Assembly (NCBI RefSeq): GCF_036699995.1
Contig: NZ_CP144906.1
Location: 4,475,001 to 4,539,000, forward strand
Source: Clostridium beijerinckii
GTDB lineage: Bacteria > Bacillota > Clostridia > Clostridiales > Clostridiaceae
Reading direction: 5' to 3'
Length of the DNA stretch: 64,000 nt
Below the pieces are notes generated by a model, which saw nothing but the letters and a program-made list of their open reading frames with translations, had not been told where the DNA came from and did not search any database. The position numbers and the translations under genes are program-made. Shown here in pieces: positions 47,335-56,502 of the stretch (position 1 is the stretch's first letter; the number at the start of each line of letters is the position of its first letter).

Positions 47335-47584
47335 GAAATCATAAATATATTTGTGTAGAAAACATTTGAAAATGAGCTGTTAAAGGTTCTTAGCTGTAGG
47401 TTGTTCCATTTTAGCTTGTGAAGTGAGAGTCCAAAATTTTATTTTGGGTTCTCGAACTTCCTCAGCAAATGTAATGAGTCGAGCTTCCCTAGGAAAGTTG
47501 GAGCATGCTAAAGTGGATACACCCTGCTGCTTAGAACCTTCAGCAATATTTTCATAGCTTTTCGGAACAAAATATTTATGATTT
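47335..47584. repeat. Palindromic repeat family 1, copy C (with enlarged loop)
   Basis: The arms are nearly identical to copy B (GAAATCATAAATATATTTGT ... CAAAATATTTATGATTT). The apical loop is ~65 bp longer and holds nested hairpins. A matching outer head lies at ~47262, and the outer tail resumes at 49542-49592, because a group II intron splits the copy at its right edge. Confidence 0.85.
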
Positions 47585-49541
47585 GGTAAGTAGACTAGGG
47601 AATCACTTCCCTAACCCCTCTCAGAACCGTACGTGCGGATTTCCCGCATACGGCTCCCCACATTATAATTCACAGTATATATGATATATCTTCTTTTAAG
47701 TTGAAAATATTAACATATATTTTAGCTTTAGGTATTTTGAAGCACTCAAACATAGTGTCAAAACTTCTCCAGTTATAACTTCTTTTCTGACTTCTTTTGT
47801 TTAGCCATTTAAAAGTTAGTTTTCTTACTAAATATCTGAAAGTTGCGAGACTTAAACTGTTGTCAGTGATTCCGTAATACCTATAATATCCTATTAGTCT
47901 CTGTGTCAGTTTCTCCATTAATAATGTGAGCGGCACTGTTCTATTATTCTTTAACCATTCATTCAATCTCTTTATGCTAGCTCCAAATTTCTTTGAGCTA
48001 GTCTTCCTCTTAACTCTAAAACTTCCATTCTTTCTGCAACTGCAGAAGTGTGTAAATCCTAGAAAATCAAAAGTTCTATCTTTATATGATTCTAACTTTC
48101 ATGCTCTCTTGAATTTTCTATCATAGTAGGCATTCTTACCGAAATATAATATTTTAGTTTTATCTTCAGCTACCTGCAAGTTAAATTTGTCTAATCTGTT
48201 TTTCAATGCTTCATAGAAAGCTTTCGCTTCGTCTTCATACTGAAAACAGCAAACAAAATCATCCGCATAGCGTACTATGTACGCCTGTCCTTTACACTTC
48301 TTTTTGATAAAGTTATTAAACCATATATCTAAAACATAATGTAAATAAATGTTTGCTAATGTTGGAGATATTATTCCCCCTTGTGGAGTTCCTTCATATA
48401 CTTTATAAAACTTTCCGTTTTCCATTATTCCAGTTTTCAAAAATCTACCTATATATCTAAGTAAGTTCTTGTCTGCAATCCTGTGTTCAAGAAATTTCAT
48501 CAACCACTTGTGGTCAACATTATCAAAGAATCCTTTAATATCAGCATCTACAACATAATTCACATTCTTTTCAGATAAATATACATTTAAGATTTTAAGA
48601 GCATCATGACAACTTCTATTTTGTCTAAACCCAAAAGAACTATCAATGAAATCTTGTTCATATATTGATTTTAATATTTTATTAATGGCTAATTGTACAA
48701 CTTTGTCTTCATATGCCGGTATACCTAGAGGTCTTTTCTTGTTTGAACCAGACTTATCTATGTATACTCTCCTTACAGGCTGCGGTCTATATTTAAAAGT
48801 CTTCATTCTAATTAGTAGATTATCAATATTATTCTCTAAGTTAGTTTCATATTCTTCCTTTGTTACCTTATCCACTCCTGTAGCCTTATTTCCGCTCAGT
48901 TCATAATGGCATAAAATTAGCATTTCCTTGTTAACTAAATGCATTAGTGATGTAAATTTCTCTTTAGGATTATTTCCAGCTATTTCTGCTATCCTCTCAA
49001 GTTTTGTGTACATTTTTTTCCTCCTCTGTGTGAGAATTTCTGTTTCTCTTTTCAAGGTCTATAATATGTTACACCCTTCCCTCCATGGTCATTACTCATT
49101 TCTTCAGTACTATGGTGTAATCCGACTACTCATTATCATTTGAATACCTCTGATTTCTAATCATTGTTTTCCATACTCTGAAGTCAGAGAATAATGAGTC
49201 CTCCCAAGTTGACGTACTATATCAATGTATACCATGCTACACCTTAAAACCACGAGAAAGCACAGATATTCTTGCAATAATGATTATCTATGTTCTGACT
49301 TCTAATTTACCGATATTATCGTCCTTTCTGACTTTGTGATAATTTCGTGGCTAGTAGTTTCAGCATTCGCTTGCGGCCTGGTACCTTGTTTGTCTACACT
49401 TAACTTATTACATCGCCATAATAAGCCCAAGACTAACTAATGACTGGTTGCTGGCCTTTGTCATGCAGGATTCCCACCTGCTATATAGTAATAATGAGGA
49501 AGGTTAGCCCTCATTATCTTTTACGCCCTTGCTTGGCGTAC
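47585..49541 (-). mobile_element. Group II intron inserted in palindrome copy C
   Basis: ~1.95 kb on the minus strand. The 5' end reads GTACGCCAAGCAAGGGCG (consensus GTGYG), followed by ~530 nt of ribozyme sequence. Domain V is at 47624-47656 (GAGCCGTATGCGGGAAATCC and its pairing half CGCACGTACGGTTC). A domain VI hairpin AGGGAAGTGATTCCCT lies near 47597-47614. Copy B supplies the empty site: GATTT joined to CGGCAAGTTACC. GGTAAG flanks both sides here, so the exact 3' boundary is uncertain by about six bases. It encodes the reverse transcriptase below. Confidence 0.88.
47670..49013 (-). pseudogene. ltrA: Group II intron reverse transcriptase/maturase with in-frame TGA
   Basis: 448 codons from ATG 49013 (GGAGG 6 nt upstream). 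RT motifs are intact: RPLGIPAYEDKVVQLA, FGFRQNRSCHDAL, VVDADIKGFFDNVDH, GTPQGGIISPTLANIYLH and the catalytic YADD. After KNAYYDRKFKRA a single TGA (48099-48101, codon 305) interrupts the frame. Translation of the same frame then continues as KLESYKDRTFDFLGFTHFCSC into the thumb/maturase domain (GYYRYYGITDNSLSLATFRYLVRKL) to a stop at 47670. No frame change is needed. There is no HNH endonuclease domain. Loss of the thumb/X domain should abolish splicing help unless the TGA is read through. Confidence 0.88.
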
Positions 49542-49592
49542 CGGTAAGTTACCACATAAATTTAGTTTTACAGTTGGATATCTATATTCTCC
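49542..49592. repeat. Outer tail of palindrome copy C, displaced by the intron
   Basis: AAGTTACCACATAAATTTAG and AGTTGGATATCTATA match the tail of copy B at 34495-34532. Confidence 0.75.
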
Positions 49593-49598
49593 ACACAC

Positions 49599-49645
49599 AA
49601 AAAGGCCTACTTTAAATACTAATTGTATTCTAAGTAGGCCTTTTT
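49599..49645 (-). terminator. Terminator of ndk
   Basis: AAAAAGGCCTACTT pairs with AAGTAGGCCTTTTT around an 18-base loop, ~40 bp past the ndk stop. Confidence 0.85.
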
Positions 49646-49686
49646 AAATCTAATATTCAATTATTCATTCATTTAAAGTCCGTATT

Positions 49687-50094
49687 TTATATTTCTGGAA
49701 ACCATAAATCAATTTCTTCTTTAGCACTTTCTACAGTGTCTGATGCATGAACACAATTTTCTGTCTTACTTCTAGCATATCTATGTCTTATTGTTCCTTC
49801 TTCTGCATCTGTTGGACTAGTTGCTCCATTAATCTTTCTTATTCTTGCTACAGCATCTTCACCTTGCAATATTAATGCACATAGTGGGCTCCTTGTTATA
49901 AACGTTATAAGTTCCTCATAAAAGTCTTTTCCTTTATGTTGACTATAATGCTTTTCAGCAATTTCTCTTGTAGCTCTCATAAGCTTTAGGGCTACTATTT
50001 TTAAACCATTATCTTCATAACAACTTAAAATATTTCCTATTATATTTCTTTCTACTCCATCTGGTTTAACTAATACTACGCTTCTTTCAATCAT
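49687..50094 (-). CDS. ndk: Nucleoside diphosphate kinase
   Basis: 135 aa, the usual length. It transfers gamma-phosphate between nucleoside triphosphates and diphosphates through a phosphohistidine. The N-terminal RSVVLVKPDGVERN, the substrate-contacting RKINGATSPTDAEEGTIRHRYA and the active-site NCVHASDTVESA (His near residue 115) are all present. Single gene with its own terminator. Confidence 0.96.
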   Translation of the reverse strand: MIERSVVLVKPDGVERNIIGNILSCYEDNGLKIVALKLMRATREIAEKHYSQHKGKDFYEELITFITRSPLCALILQGEDAVARIRKINGATSPTDAEEGTIRHRYARSKTENCVHASDTVESAKEEIDLWFPEI

Positions 50095-50531
50095 ACGAAG
50101 ACCTCCATATAGTGTAATTAATTCATATTATTCCCTAATATATATACATTATACTAAAGATTCTGAAAATTTTAAATACTTTTGTGATTATCATCTAATT
50201 TTTAGATGTATTATGATATAATAAAAAAATAAATAATGAAATATATGTTAAGTTATATGAATCACTATAGCTAGGAACAATCAAATAAATAACAAGTATA
50301 TTTGCCATCCTATTTTACATCATTGGAAGCTCGACTCACATGCGCTCACTGAGTATTCACAGAGTAAGCGGCCATCATCAAATCACAGATTTGAATGTCT
50401 GCTTAACTAATTCACACCAAATCATAGATTTGGTTTCTCTGCTCATCAGCAAATTGACCTAATAGGCCTGATATGAGAAAAACATATTTTATCAAAAGTA
50501 TCGATTTATAAAGGAATTGGAGGATAAACAC
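50095..50531. other. Gene-free interval with small palindromes
   Basis: It holds CAAATCACAGATTTG (50379-50393) and CCAAATCATAGATTTGG (50417-50433), two related dyads 24 bp apart, within ~430 bp upstream of the acylphosphatase gene. Other content is unremarkable. Confidence 0.5.
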
Positions 50532-50804
50532 ATGATTAGATATTCAGCAATAGTACAAGGAAGAGTACAAGGTGTTGGTTTTAGATATTTTATTCAACTT
50601 ACAGCTTGCAAACTAAATTTAACTGGTTGGTGTAGGAATCTTATGAACGGAAATGTAGAAATTGAGGTTCAAGGACTAGAAACTAATGTCTTATCTTTCG
50701 TTTCCGAAATAAAAAAAGGAAATGGATTTGCTAAAGTTTCCGATATAGATTTAAATATACTTCCAGTATTAGATGGTGAAAAAAAGTTTTCAATTAAATA
50801 TTAG
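50532..50804 (+). CDS. Acylphosphatase
   Basis: 90 aa from ATG 50532 with GGAGG upstream; the in-frame TTG at 50517 overlaps it. It hydrolyses acyl phosphates. The signature GRVQGVGFRYF contains the phosphate-binding Arg, and GWCRNLMNGNVEIEVQG holds the catalytic Asn. Palindrome copy D begins 60 bp after the stop. Confidence 0.93.
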   Translation: MIRYSAIVQGRVQGVGFRYFIQLTACKLNLTGWCRNLMNGNVEIEVQGLETNVLSFVSEIKKGNGFAKVSDIDLNILPVLDGEKKFSIKY

Positions 50805-50864
50805 TCAAAAAATAGAATGTATACATAACCCAACTAATACCTGAACTTATACAGATAACTCTCC

Positions 50865-51108
50865 GAAATGAATAACATACTTTTGTTCCAGTTTCTAGGT
50901 AATTCTGATGGGTGATTCTAAGTCTATAAAGTTGCATCCAAAGTGCTAGCCTCAAAGAATAAGCGCTCACAGAGAAAGTTCGAAGAACGAAATATAAAAT
51001 TTCGATTCTCACTTTTTGAACTAGCACATTTGGAACAACTTATAGCCAAAGAATCACATCCATCATAATTACCAATGAAACATTCCACAAAAGTATATTA
51101 CTCATTTC
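50865..51108. repeat. Palindromic repeat family 1, copy D (244 bp)
   Basis: GAAATGAATAACATACTTTT faces a right arm whose reverse complement is GAAATGAGTAATATACTTTT. Pairing continues through GATTCTAAGNCTATAAAGTTG and its partner CAACTTATAGCCAAAGAATC. It is ~90% identical to copy F, which carries ~50 extra bases in the loop. Confidence 0.85.
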
Positions 51109-51161
51109 TATCTGGAGGATATTTCATAGTTTACGTATAGTTTATGATTGGGTATCCATAC

Positions 51162-51446
51162 TATAGATATCCAACCCAAAAGATATACCTATACTTTAAT
51201 CTTTGTGAATTATACTAGAAATTAGATACATGTTTGAGAAAGCGGCATTTGAAATTGAGTTGTGATAGTTCTTAGTTGAAGGTTGTTCCATTTTCTGCTT
51301 GTCCTAAACTTGTTTTTGGAGCATGCAGAAATGAGTTCAACCTTCCACTTAGAACTATCCAGCGAAAATTTCACTAGTCCGCTGGAACAAATTTGTATCT
51401 AATTTCGGTTTTCCCACACATAAATATAATTTTAAATTTGGATATC
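51162..51446. repeat. Palindromic repeat family 1, copy E (left part, with outer end)
   Basis: The outer head TATAGATATCCAA starts at 51162. The core palindrome is 51218-51406 (GAAATTAGATACATGTTTGA against reverse complement GAAATTAGATACAAATTTGT). The outer tail TTTGGATATC is split by the IS element and finishes as TTGGATATCTATA at 52971-52983. This is the only copy with both outer inverted ends clearly present. Confidence 0.85.
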
Positions 51447-51471
51447 CATACGCGTAAAGCTTAACCAGTAA

Positions 51472-52854
51472 TCACCAAATTGTAGGGGGAAGAGAGTAGC
51501 TCATTAATTTTCCCTCTGTAGTTTGGCGTTTTCTTTTTTCTCGCTTACAGCTCCTTCCTAAACTTACTAGTATCTCATATATTATTTCCAAGTTTTCCTT
51601 TTTAGGAATGAAATTAAGGCATATTTCTTTAAGTTTACTTCCTATAGTTGAATATATCATAAGCATACTTATTTCTCTATTTTCTTCTGTTTTATACTTA
51701 AAATACAATTCAGAATAAACTGTATTTATTAGCAAAGTTATTATCAATCTACCATAAAGCAAACAATTTAAGTAATCAATTCCTGCTGATTTGACATAGT
51801 CAATCTTTCCGTAGCTTTTCCAGCATTTAAATAAGAGTTCTATTTGCCATCTTAACCTATAAATATCAAGGAGCATGTCCACATCGGCTTGTTCTTTTTC
51901 AATGTTTGTTATCATAATAACCCAGCTCATCAGTTCCTTGTCAATTTTCTTTGGGGCTCTTCCTTGAGCTTTTGCTTTTTCTCTAGCCCTTCGGATTCGC
52001 AAATTCACAATTTCTTCTGGTAATCTTTTTCCTATTACTCTAAATTCTTCTCTATTATTTTGTTTCATTCCAACATATAAATAAGTATCTATAACACCGC
52101 TCGATTTCTTTAAGAAATCAATCATTTCAACTTTTTCAAAATTCCCTTTTTTATAATTTTCTTTATAAAGTGCAGTATTATATTTAATTTTACTAAGAAA
52201 AAAAGCAGATTTCTTTTCAAGCATTTTAAAACACTTTTTATCGAAATATCCTAAATCAACTAATAGAATTTCATTAGTGTTAATTTTGTCCGCCAAAGTT
52301 TTCATATATGAATTATCATTTGTTGTGCCATCCTCAAATTCAAATGTTTCAATCTGCTTACTTTTGAAACTATATACTGTTTGTATTTTCATTTCAGATG
52401 CCGACTTATCTTCTGAAAAACCTTTATAAAAATCTCTTAACGAGTCATTTAGCTTGATTAAGCTACTATCGCAGATTTTTATATCATTAAAGGCTTTAAA
52501 TATTTCAATGTGATTGTGTTTAATGCTCTTAATTATTTCATCCTCAATAATATTTGTAAGAATAGTTTTTAAAAAGTTTGAACCTGCCTTGAGCTTATTT
52601 TCTATAGCTTGCCTAGACACTTTCAAATTAGGGTTTATATCTTCACAAAAATTTGCTATATTTCTTAATGACGGATTTTCAAGACTATAAACTCCAAAAG
52701 TAAATGCTTTAAAAAATGTAAATCCATCCAATTTACTATTTCTTTGTGTAAATCCAGTAGTCACGGCGGTTTTTGTTATTAATCTTTTTGAAAAAAGATT
52801 AATAATTTTCTTAATTTTATCCATACTACTTAATGAATTTAAATTAATTTTCAT
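51472..52854 (-). CDS. IS4-family DDE transposase
   Basis: 460 aa, full length. DDE motifs: the first Asp in DIKICDSSLIKL (about residue 128), the second in EILLVDLGYFDK (about 196) and the YREK box in YRLRWQIELLFKCWK (about 325-340). The N-terminal helical domain (VTTGFTQRNSKLDGFTFFKAFTFG) is typical of IS231-like members. The start codon lies next to a stem-loop (52856-52902) that hides its ribosome binding site in read-through transcripts. Confidence 0.93.
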   Translation of the reverse strand: MKINLNSLSSMDKIKKIINLFSKRLITKTAVTTGFTQRNSKLDGFTFFKAFTFGVYSLENPSLRNIANFCEDINPNLKVSRQAIENKLKAGSNFLKTILTNIIEDEIIKSIKHNHIEIFKAFNDIKICDSSLIKLNDSLRDFYKGFSEDKSASEMKIQTVYSFKSKQIETFEFEDGTTNDNSYMKTLADKINTNEILLVDLGYFDKKCFKMLEKKSAFFLSKIKYNTALYKENYKKGNFEKVEMIDFLKKSSGVIDTYLYVGMKQNNREEFRVIGKRLPEEIVNLRIRRAREKAKAQGRAPKKIDKELMSWVIMITNIEKEQADVDMLLDIYRLRWQIELLFKCWKSYGKIDYVKSAGIDYLNCLLYGRLIITLLINTVYSELYFKYKTEENREISMLMIYSTIGSKLKEICLNFIPKKENLEIIYEILVSLGRSCKREKRKRQTTEGKLMSYSLPPTIW

Positions 52855-52855
52855 T

Positions 52856-52902
52856 AAAAGTCATTCCTTTCTTTTTTGTGTTTATTGTTAGGAATGACTT
52901 TT
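52856..52902 (-). promoter_or_regulatory. Stem-loop masking the transposase start
   Basis: Minus-strand AAAAGTCATTCCT pairs perfectly with AGGAATGACTTTT, which contains the GGAAT ribosome binding region two bases before the ATG. A transcript entering from outside would fold and block translation; one starting inside the loop would not. Confidence 0.7.
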
Positions 52903-53028
52903 TTTATTATTTTTATAACTGTTAATATATGATTTAACTGTAAAAATACTCATTAGCTTTACGCGTATGTTTGGATATCTATAAGAATTTAGCTTATCAT
53001 ACATTCTATTGTTTAATTTCTATTGCAA

Positions 53029-53763
53029 TTATTCTACTTCTAAATCTTTTATTCTACCTTTTTTCTTTAATCTCAATAATAATTCCTTTGGATCATTATT
53101 TATTATAAGTTCTTCCGGGAATTCTATTGATTCTAGCATATTAATAGCTTCTGTAAATTCCCCAATACGAGTACAAAAGTGCGCATCACTATTTATTATT
53201 AGCTTAGCCTCGTGTTCCTTACATAGCGATGCTATTTTTGTACAATTACCTAAACTTCCAATTCTAGATGTTGTAAATGAGCTATTGTTAATTTCTATTA
53301 AAACATCATTTTCCTTAGCACACTTTATTACTTCTTCAAAGTCAACTGGAACTCCTGGATTTCCAAGATGACCAATTATATCAACTTTTCCACTCTTTAT
53401 TACGTTTATAAAAGCTTGTGTATTTTCTGCAATATTTCCAACTTTGTAAACTTCATCATGTATACTTCCAATTACAATGTCCAATTTCTCTAATGTTAAA
53501 TCATCCATGTCTAAGCTTCCATCATAATCAATTATGTTAGCCTCAGTTCCATAAAGCATTGTAACTCCAAAAAGTTCTCTTGGCAGCACCTTATAATTAT
53601 TGAAATACCATATATGCGGAGAATGTGGCATAGTAATTCCGTGCTCTGTAGTACCAAGCACCTTTATTCCTTTCTCCGAAGCAGCTTTTGCATTTTCCAT
53701 TAAGGTTGAGTAAGCATGGCCGCTTGCTATAGTATGAGTATGCACATCTAATGCATATTTCAT
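53029..53763 (-). CDS. PHP-domain phosphatase (YcdX type)
   Basis: 244 aa. Metal-binding motifs in order: DVHTHTIASGHAYST (HxH), GTTEHGITMPHSPH, YGTEANIID, IGSIHDEVY, DIIGHLGNP and INSDAHFCTRIG. This set matches the YcdX group of PHP phosphoesterases with a trinuclear metal site. The physiological substrate is not known. Single gene next to the IS element. Confidence 0.9.
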   Translation of the reverse strand: MKYALDVHTHTIASGHAYSTLMENAKAASEKGIKVLGTTEHGITMPHSPHIWYFNNYKVLPRELFGVTMLYGTEANIIDYDGSLDMDDLTLEKLDIVIGSIHDEVYKVGNIAENTQAFINVIKSGKVDIIGHLGNPGVPVDFEEVIKCAKENDVLIEINNSSFTTSRIGSLGNCTKIASLCKEHEAKLIINSDAHFCTRIGEFTEAINMLESIEFPEELIINNDPKELLLRLKKKGRIKDLEVE

Positions 53764-53797
53764 TATATCACCCCATTTATCTATTTTTGGTAAAACT

Positions 53798-53904
53798 ATA
53801 TATGTTGCAAAAATAATTCTTCATCGTAATTCTAAAAATATTACAAGAACTTTAGCTGTAATTGTGCATTGTGAAATGTGAATTGTACATTACAACAAAT
53901 ATAG
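53798..53904. repeat. MITE-like repeat (family 2), complete
   Basis: ACTATATATGTTGCAAAAAT and ATTACAACAAATATAGT form imperfect inverted ends; the interior matches the copy at 41319 closely. Confidence 0.7.
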
Positions 53905-54289
53905 TTTATAAAGTATTTAATTATTATTTTTCTCAATTACTATGTTATCATATTTAAATTTTTATTCAAATACGATCAGACCTCCGAAAACATTTACTTA
54001 AAAATAATTAAAAGTTGGATGTATTCATAAACATAAAATAACAAATACAAAATACTATAATTATTTTTCATCATAGGTATATTGTTTTCTTATATGCTCT
54101 ATTAGTTCAATATACTTAGCTGAGATGTAGTTAAGTTATACAACTATAATTCCCCAACAGAACAGAATATGATATTAATTGAATTGTGTCAAACAGAACG
54201 ACTGTTAATGCGAACAATGCAAATTACTATACAGAGCCTTATTGTTATAGAATCAGTATTATGAAAAATAAACTCAACATACTAACTTA
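53905..54289. other. Gene-free interval
   Basis: AT-rich, between the family 2 repeat and the bcsB stop. Nothing else I can support; no clear terminator for the exopolysaccharide cluster. Confidence 0.5.
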
Positions 54290-56491
54290 TTATTTTTTAT
54301 TGTATCGTCTTCTTCTACTTCCTATTTTACCTTTATCGCTCTTGTCTTTGCTTTTGTTTTTATATAAATATAGAACTATAGCAATTACTGCAAATATTAT
54401 AAACAAACCTATTATTATAAGCATTATCTTAGCATTGCCGCCTAATTCCTCTACCTTTTCATAAACTGGCTTTGTAGTTTCTTTTTTCATTTTATATGTT
54501 TTAATATTCCCCTCTTCATCTATTATTGCGCAGTCTCCATTAAGTTTTTGAAACATCTCCGTTACACTTAAATAATCTAGAGAGTCCTCTAATACTTTAT
54601 TATCTGGTGAGGTTAATACAAGCATTGCCTTTTGGCTGTTGTATTTTGATATATCAAATTGGAAATTTGCAATCTTATAGCTAAAAGGTTCTGTTAATTG
54701 AAGCTTTTCGTTTGATAAAAATTTTGAATAGCTTTCATCATACTTAAACCATAATTTATCATTTATCTCTGGAATTAATTTATTAGTTTTTGGTGTTCCA
54801 TAGACTATTATATTTTTCTTTTTATCATCAGCTGTCACATTTGAATTACTGATAACTTTAAAATCTCCATTATTGTAGGTAACATCTTTTCCTAAAAAAC
54901 CAATAACTTTTTCTAATGAATTCATTTCTTTAGAACTTAGACTATCTGGAACAATCATTGCAGTATCATTAAACATTTCGTCTTTTACGAATGGTGCACT
55001 GTAACTTGAAAAATAATATCCTTCCGTATCGTTATCACCAATATATAAATACGAATCTCTTGTAACAAGGGCCCAAGGCATATCCTCTTCTCTTTTTTCA
55101 CAATATGTATCTTTTAAAATTAAATCAAAACCAAGCTTTATATCTAAATAGTTTGTGTAACTTATATCATTTGGTAAACTAAGCTCCAATTCATCATTTA
55201 AAGCCTTACCCTTATCAAGTTTTTTACTTCCTATAGGTGTATTATTAACGTACACTGTAACTAAAGATTTATCAAAATCAAGATTATCTGAATATCTCAT
55301 AAAAATTTTAAGCTTATCGCTTTGAGAAAAAACCTTATTTTTAGGAATACTATAGCTTATTCCAGCTTCTCTTCTAAAAACACCTTTTAACTGTATTTCT
55401 CCAATTCCCATACTATCAAAAGTGATTTTTCCACTTTTAGTATCTGGAACTGTATCTACCTTTAAATCTTTATTTACTTTATAAGTATCACCACTTAACT
55501 GAGATATTAACTCTTGGTTTCCCAGTGCTTTAACTCCTCTTATTAAGTTGTCATCATCATTACACAAAATCATCATGTTTTTAATATTTGTATTTTTTGA
55601 ATACAATGAATTTGATATTTTTATAAGACATTCATCACTTTGATCATTTTCTTCTGTATACTCATTAGGAAAACTATTAAATTTTCCAATAAATATATTA
55701 TTGGTATTTTCTCCTTTTTGAAAATCTCCATACTTAGTTATACTTATTTTATTTTCATATTTATCATTTAGTTTTTGTAAATATGAATTTAAGATGTATG
55801 CAGCACTAAGCTCTGAATCAGTGTAATCATCTGGAATTATAATTAATAAATCCTCTAAATCACTATCATTATCATGATTTTTTAAAAATGGATATGGAAA
55901 ATCAGATATTTTATTATTGGAAATAATATTGTTAAAGGTTGTTTTTATGTTAGTACCATCTTTTATTACAAACCAATTAGCTGAATTAACATCATCTACA
56001 CATGGGTCCTCAGATGATCTTAAGTAAGCTTCTATTTTTAATTCACTAGATCCAGTTTTTATTAGCTCCTTTGGTATAGATACCGTTAACTGCTGAACCT
56101 CTGAATCTGCTCTGTAATAAACTTTTTGAGAATAAAAAGGCGTTCCATTAACGGATAATTTTATATAGGAATTTTTACTATTATCAATTAATTGATTTAT
56201 AGAAAAATTCATTTGAACTTCAGCTTTAGTATTTTCCCACCATTTATCTACATTGAAATATATACTATGACTTGAAAAAGTTCCATTAACGGATATGTCA
56301 TTACTTAAACTATAAGTTTTTATACTTTCAGTTGTTTCTATATTATTTCCTTCAGATGCAGCAAATACTTCAGCACCTGTATTAAATATCAAAATCGCTG
56401 TAGAAAAAATAAAACACACGAAAAAAAATAATACTCCAAAGATGTGCTTTTCATTGTTCCTCATTACTTTATTTGAAATATATCCTTTCAT
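54290..56491 (-). CDS. bcsB: BcsB-like cellulose synthase subunit
   Basis: 733 aa. A signal peptide or anchor (about residues 16-45) precedes two tandem carbohydrate-binding/flavodoxin-like halves. Each has the BcsB repeats, e.g. SIYFNVDKWWENTKAEVQMNFS, DPCVDDVNSANWFVI and AGISYSIPKN, WALVTRDSYLYIGDNDTEGYYFSSYSAPFVKD. One C-terminal membrane helix (AKIMLIIIGLFIIFAVIAIVLYLY) and a basic tail (GSRRRRYNKK) follow. BcsB guides the glucan across the outer face and activates the synthase. GGAGGAG precedes the ATG, and the gene starts 12 bp after the synthase gene. Confidence 0.9.
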   Translation of the reverse strand: MKGYISNKVMRNNEKHIFGVLFFFVCFIFSTAILIFNTGAEVFAASEGNNIETTESIKTYSLSNDISVNGTFSSHSIYFNVDKWWENTKAEVQMNFSINQLIDNSKNSYIKLSVNGTPFYSQKVYYRADSEVQQLTVSIPKELIKTGSSELKIEAYLRSSEDPCVDDVNSANWFVIKDGTNIKTTFNNIISNNKISDFPYPFLKNHDNDSDLEDLLIIIPDDYTDSELSAAYILNSYLQKLNDKYENKISITKYGDFQKGENTNNIFIGKFNSFPNEYTEENDQSDECLIKISNSLYSKNTNIKNMMILCNDDDNLIRGVKALGNQELISQLSGDTYKVNKDLKVDTVPDTKSGKITFDSMGIGEIQLKGVFRREAGISYSIPKNKVFSQSDKLKIFMRYSDNLDFDKSLVTVYVNNTPIGSKKLDKGKALNDELELSLPNDISYTNYLDIKLGFDLILKDTYCEKREEDMPWALVTRDSYLYIGDNDTEGYYFSSYSAPFVKDEMFNDTAMIVPDSLSSKEMNSLEKVIGFLGKDVTYNNGDFKVISNSNVTADDKKKNIIVYGTPKTNKLIPEINDKLWFKYDESYSKFLSNEKLQLTEPFSYKIANFQFDISKYNSQKAMLVLTSPDNKVLEDSLDYLSVTEMFQKLNGDCAIIDEEGNIKTYKMKKETTKPVYEKVEELGGNAKIMLIIIGLFIIFAVIAIVLYLYKNKSKDKSDKGKIGSRRRRYNKK

Positions 56492-56502
56492 GCTGCTCCT
56501 CC

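Larger units (their letters stand above)
51447..52969 (-). mobile_element. IS4-family insertion sequence, 1523 bp
   Basis: Perfect 15-bp terminal inverted repeats CATACGCGTAAAGCT begin at 51447 and end at 52969. The 10-bp target TTTGGATATC is duplicated at 51437-51446 and 52970-52979. One transposase gene fills the element. Removing the IS and one target copy restores the tail of palindrome copy E. The intact frame, perfect ends and identical duplications indicate a recent insertion. Confidence 0.95.
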
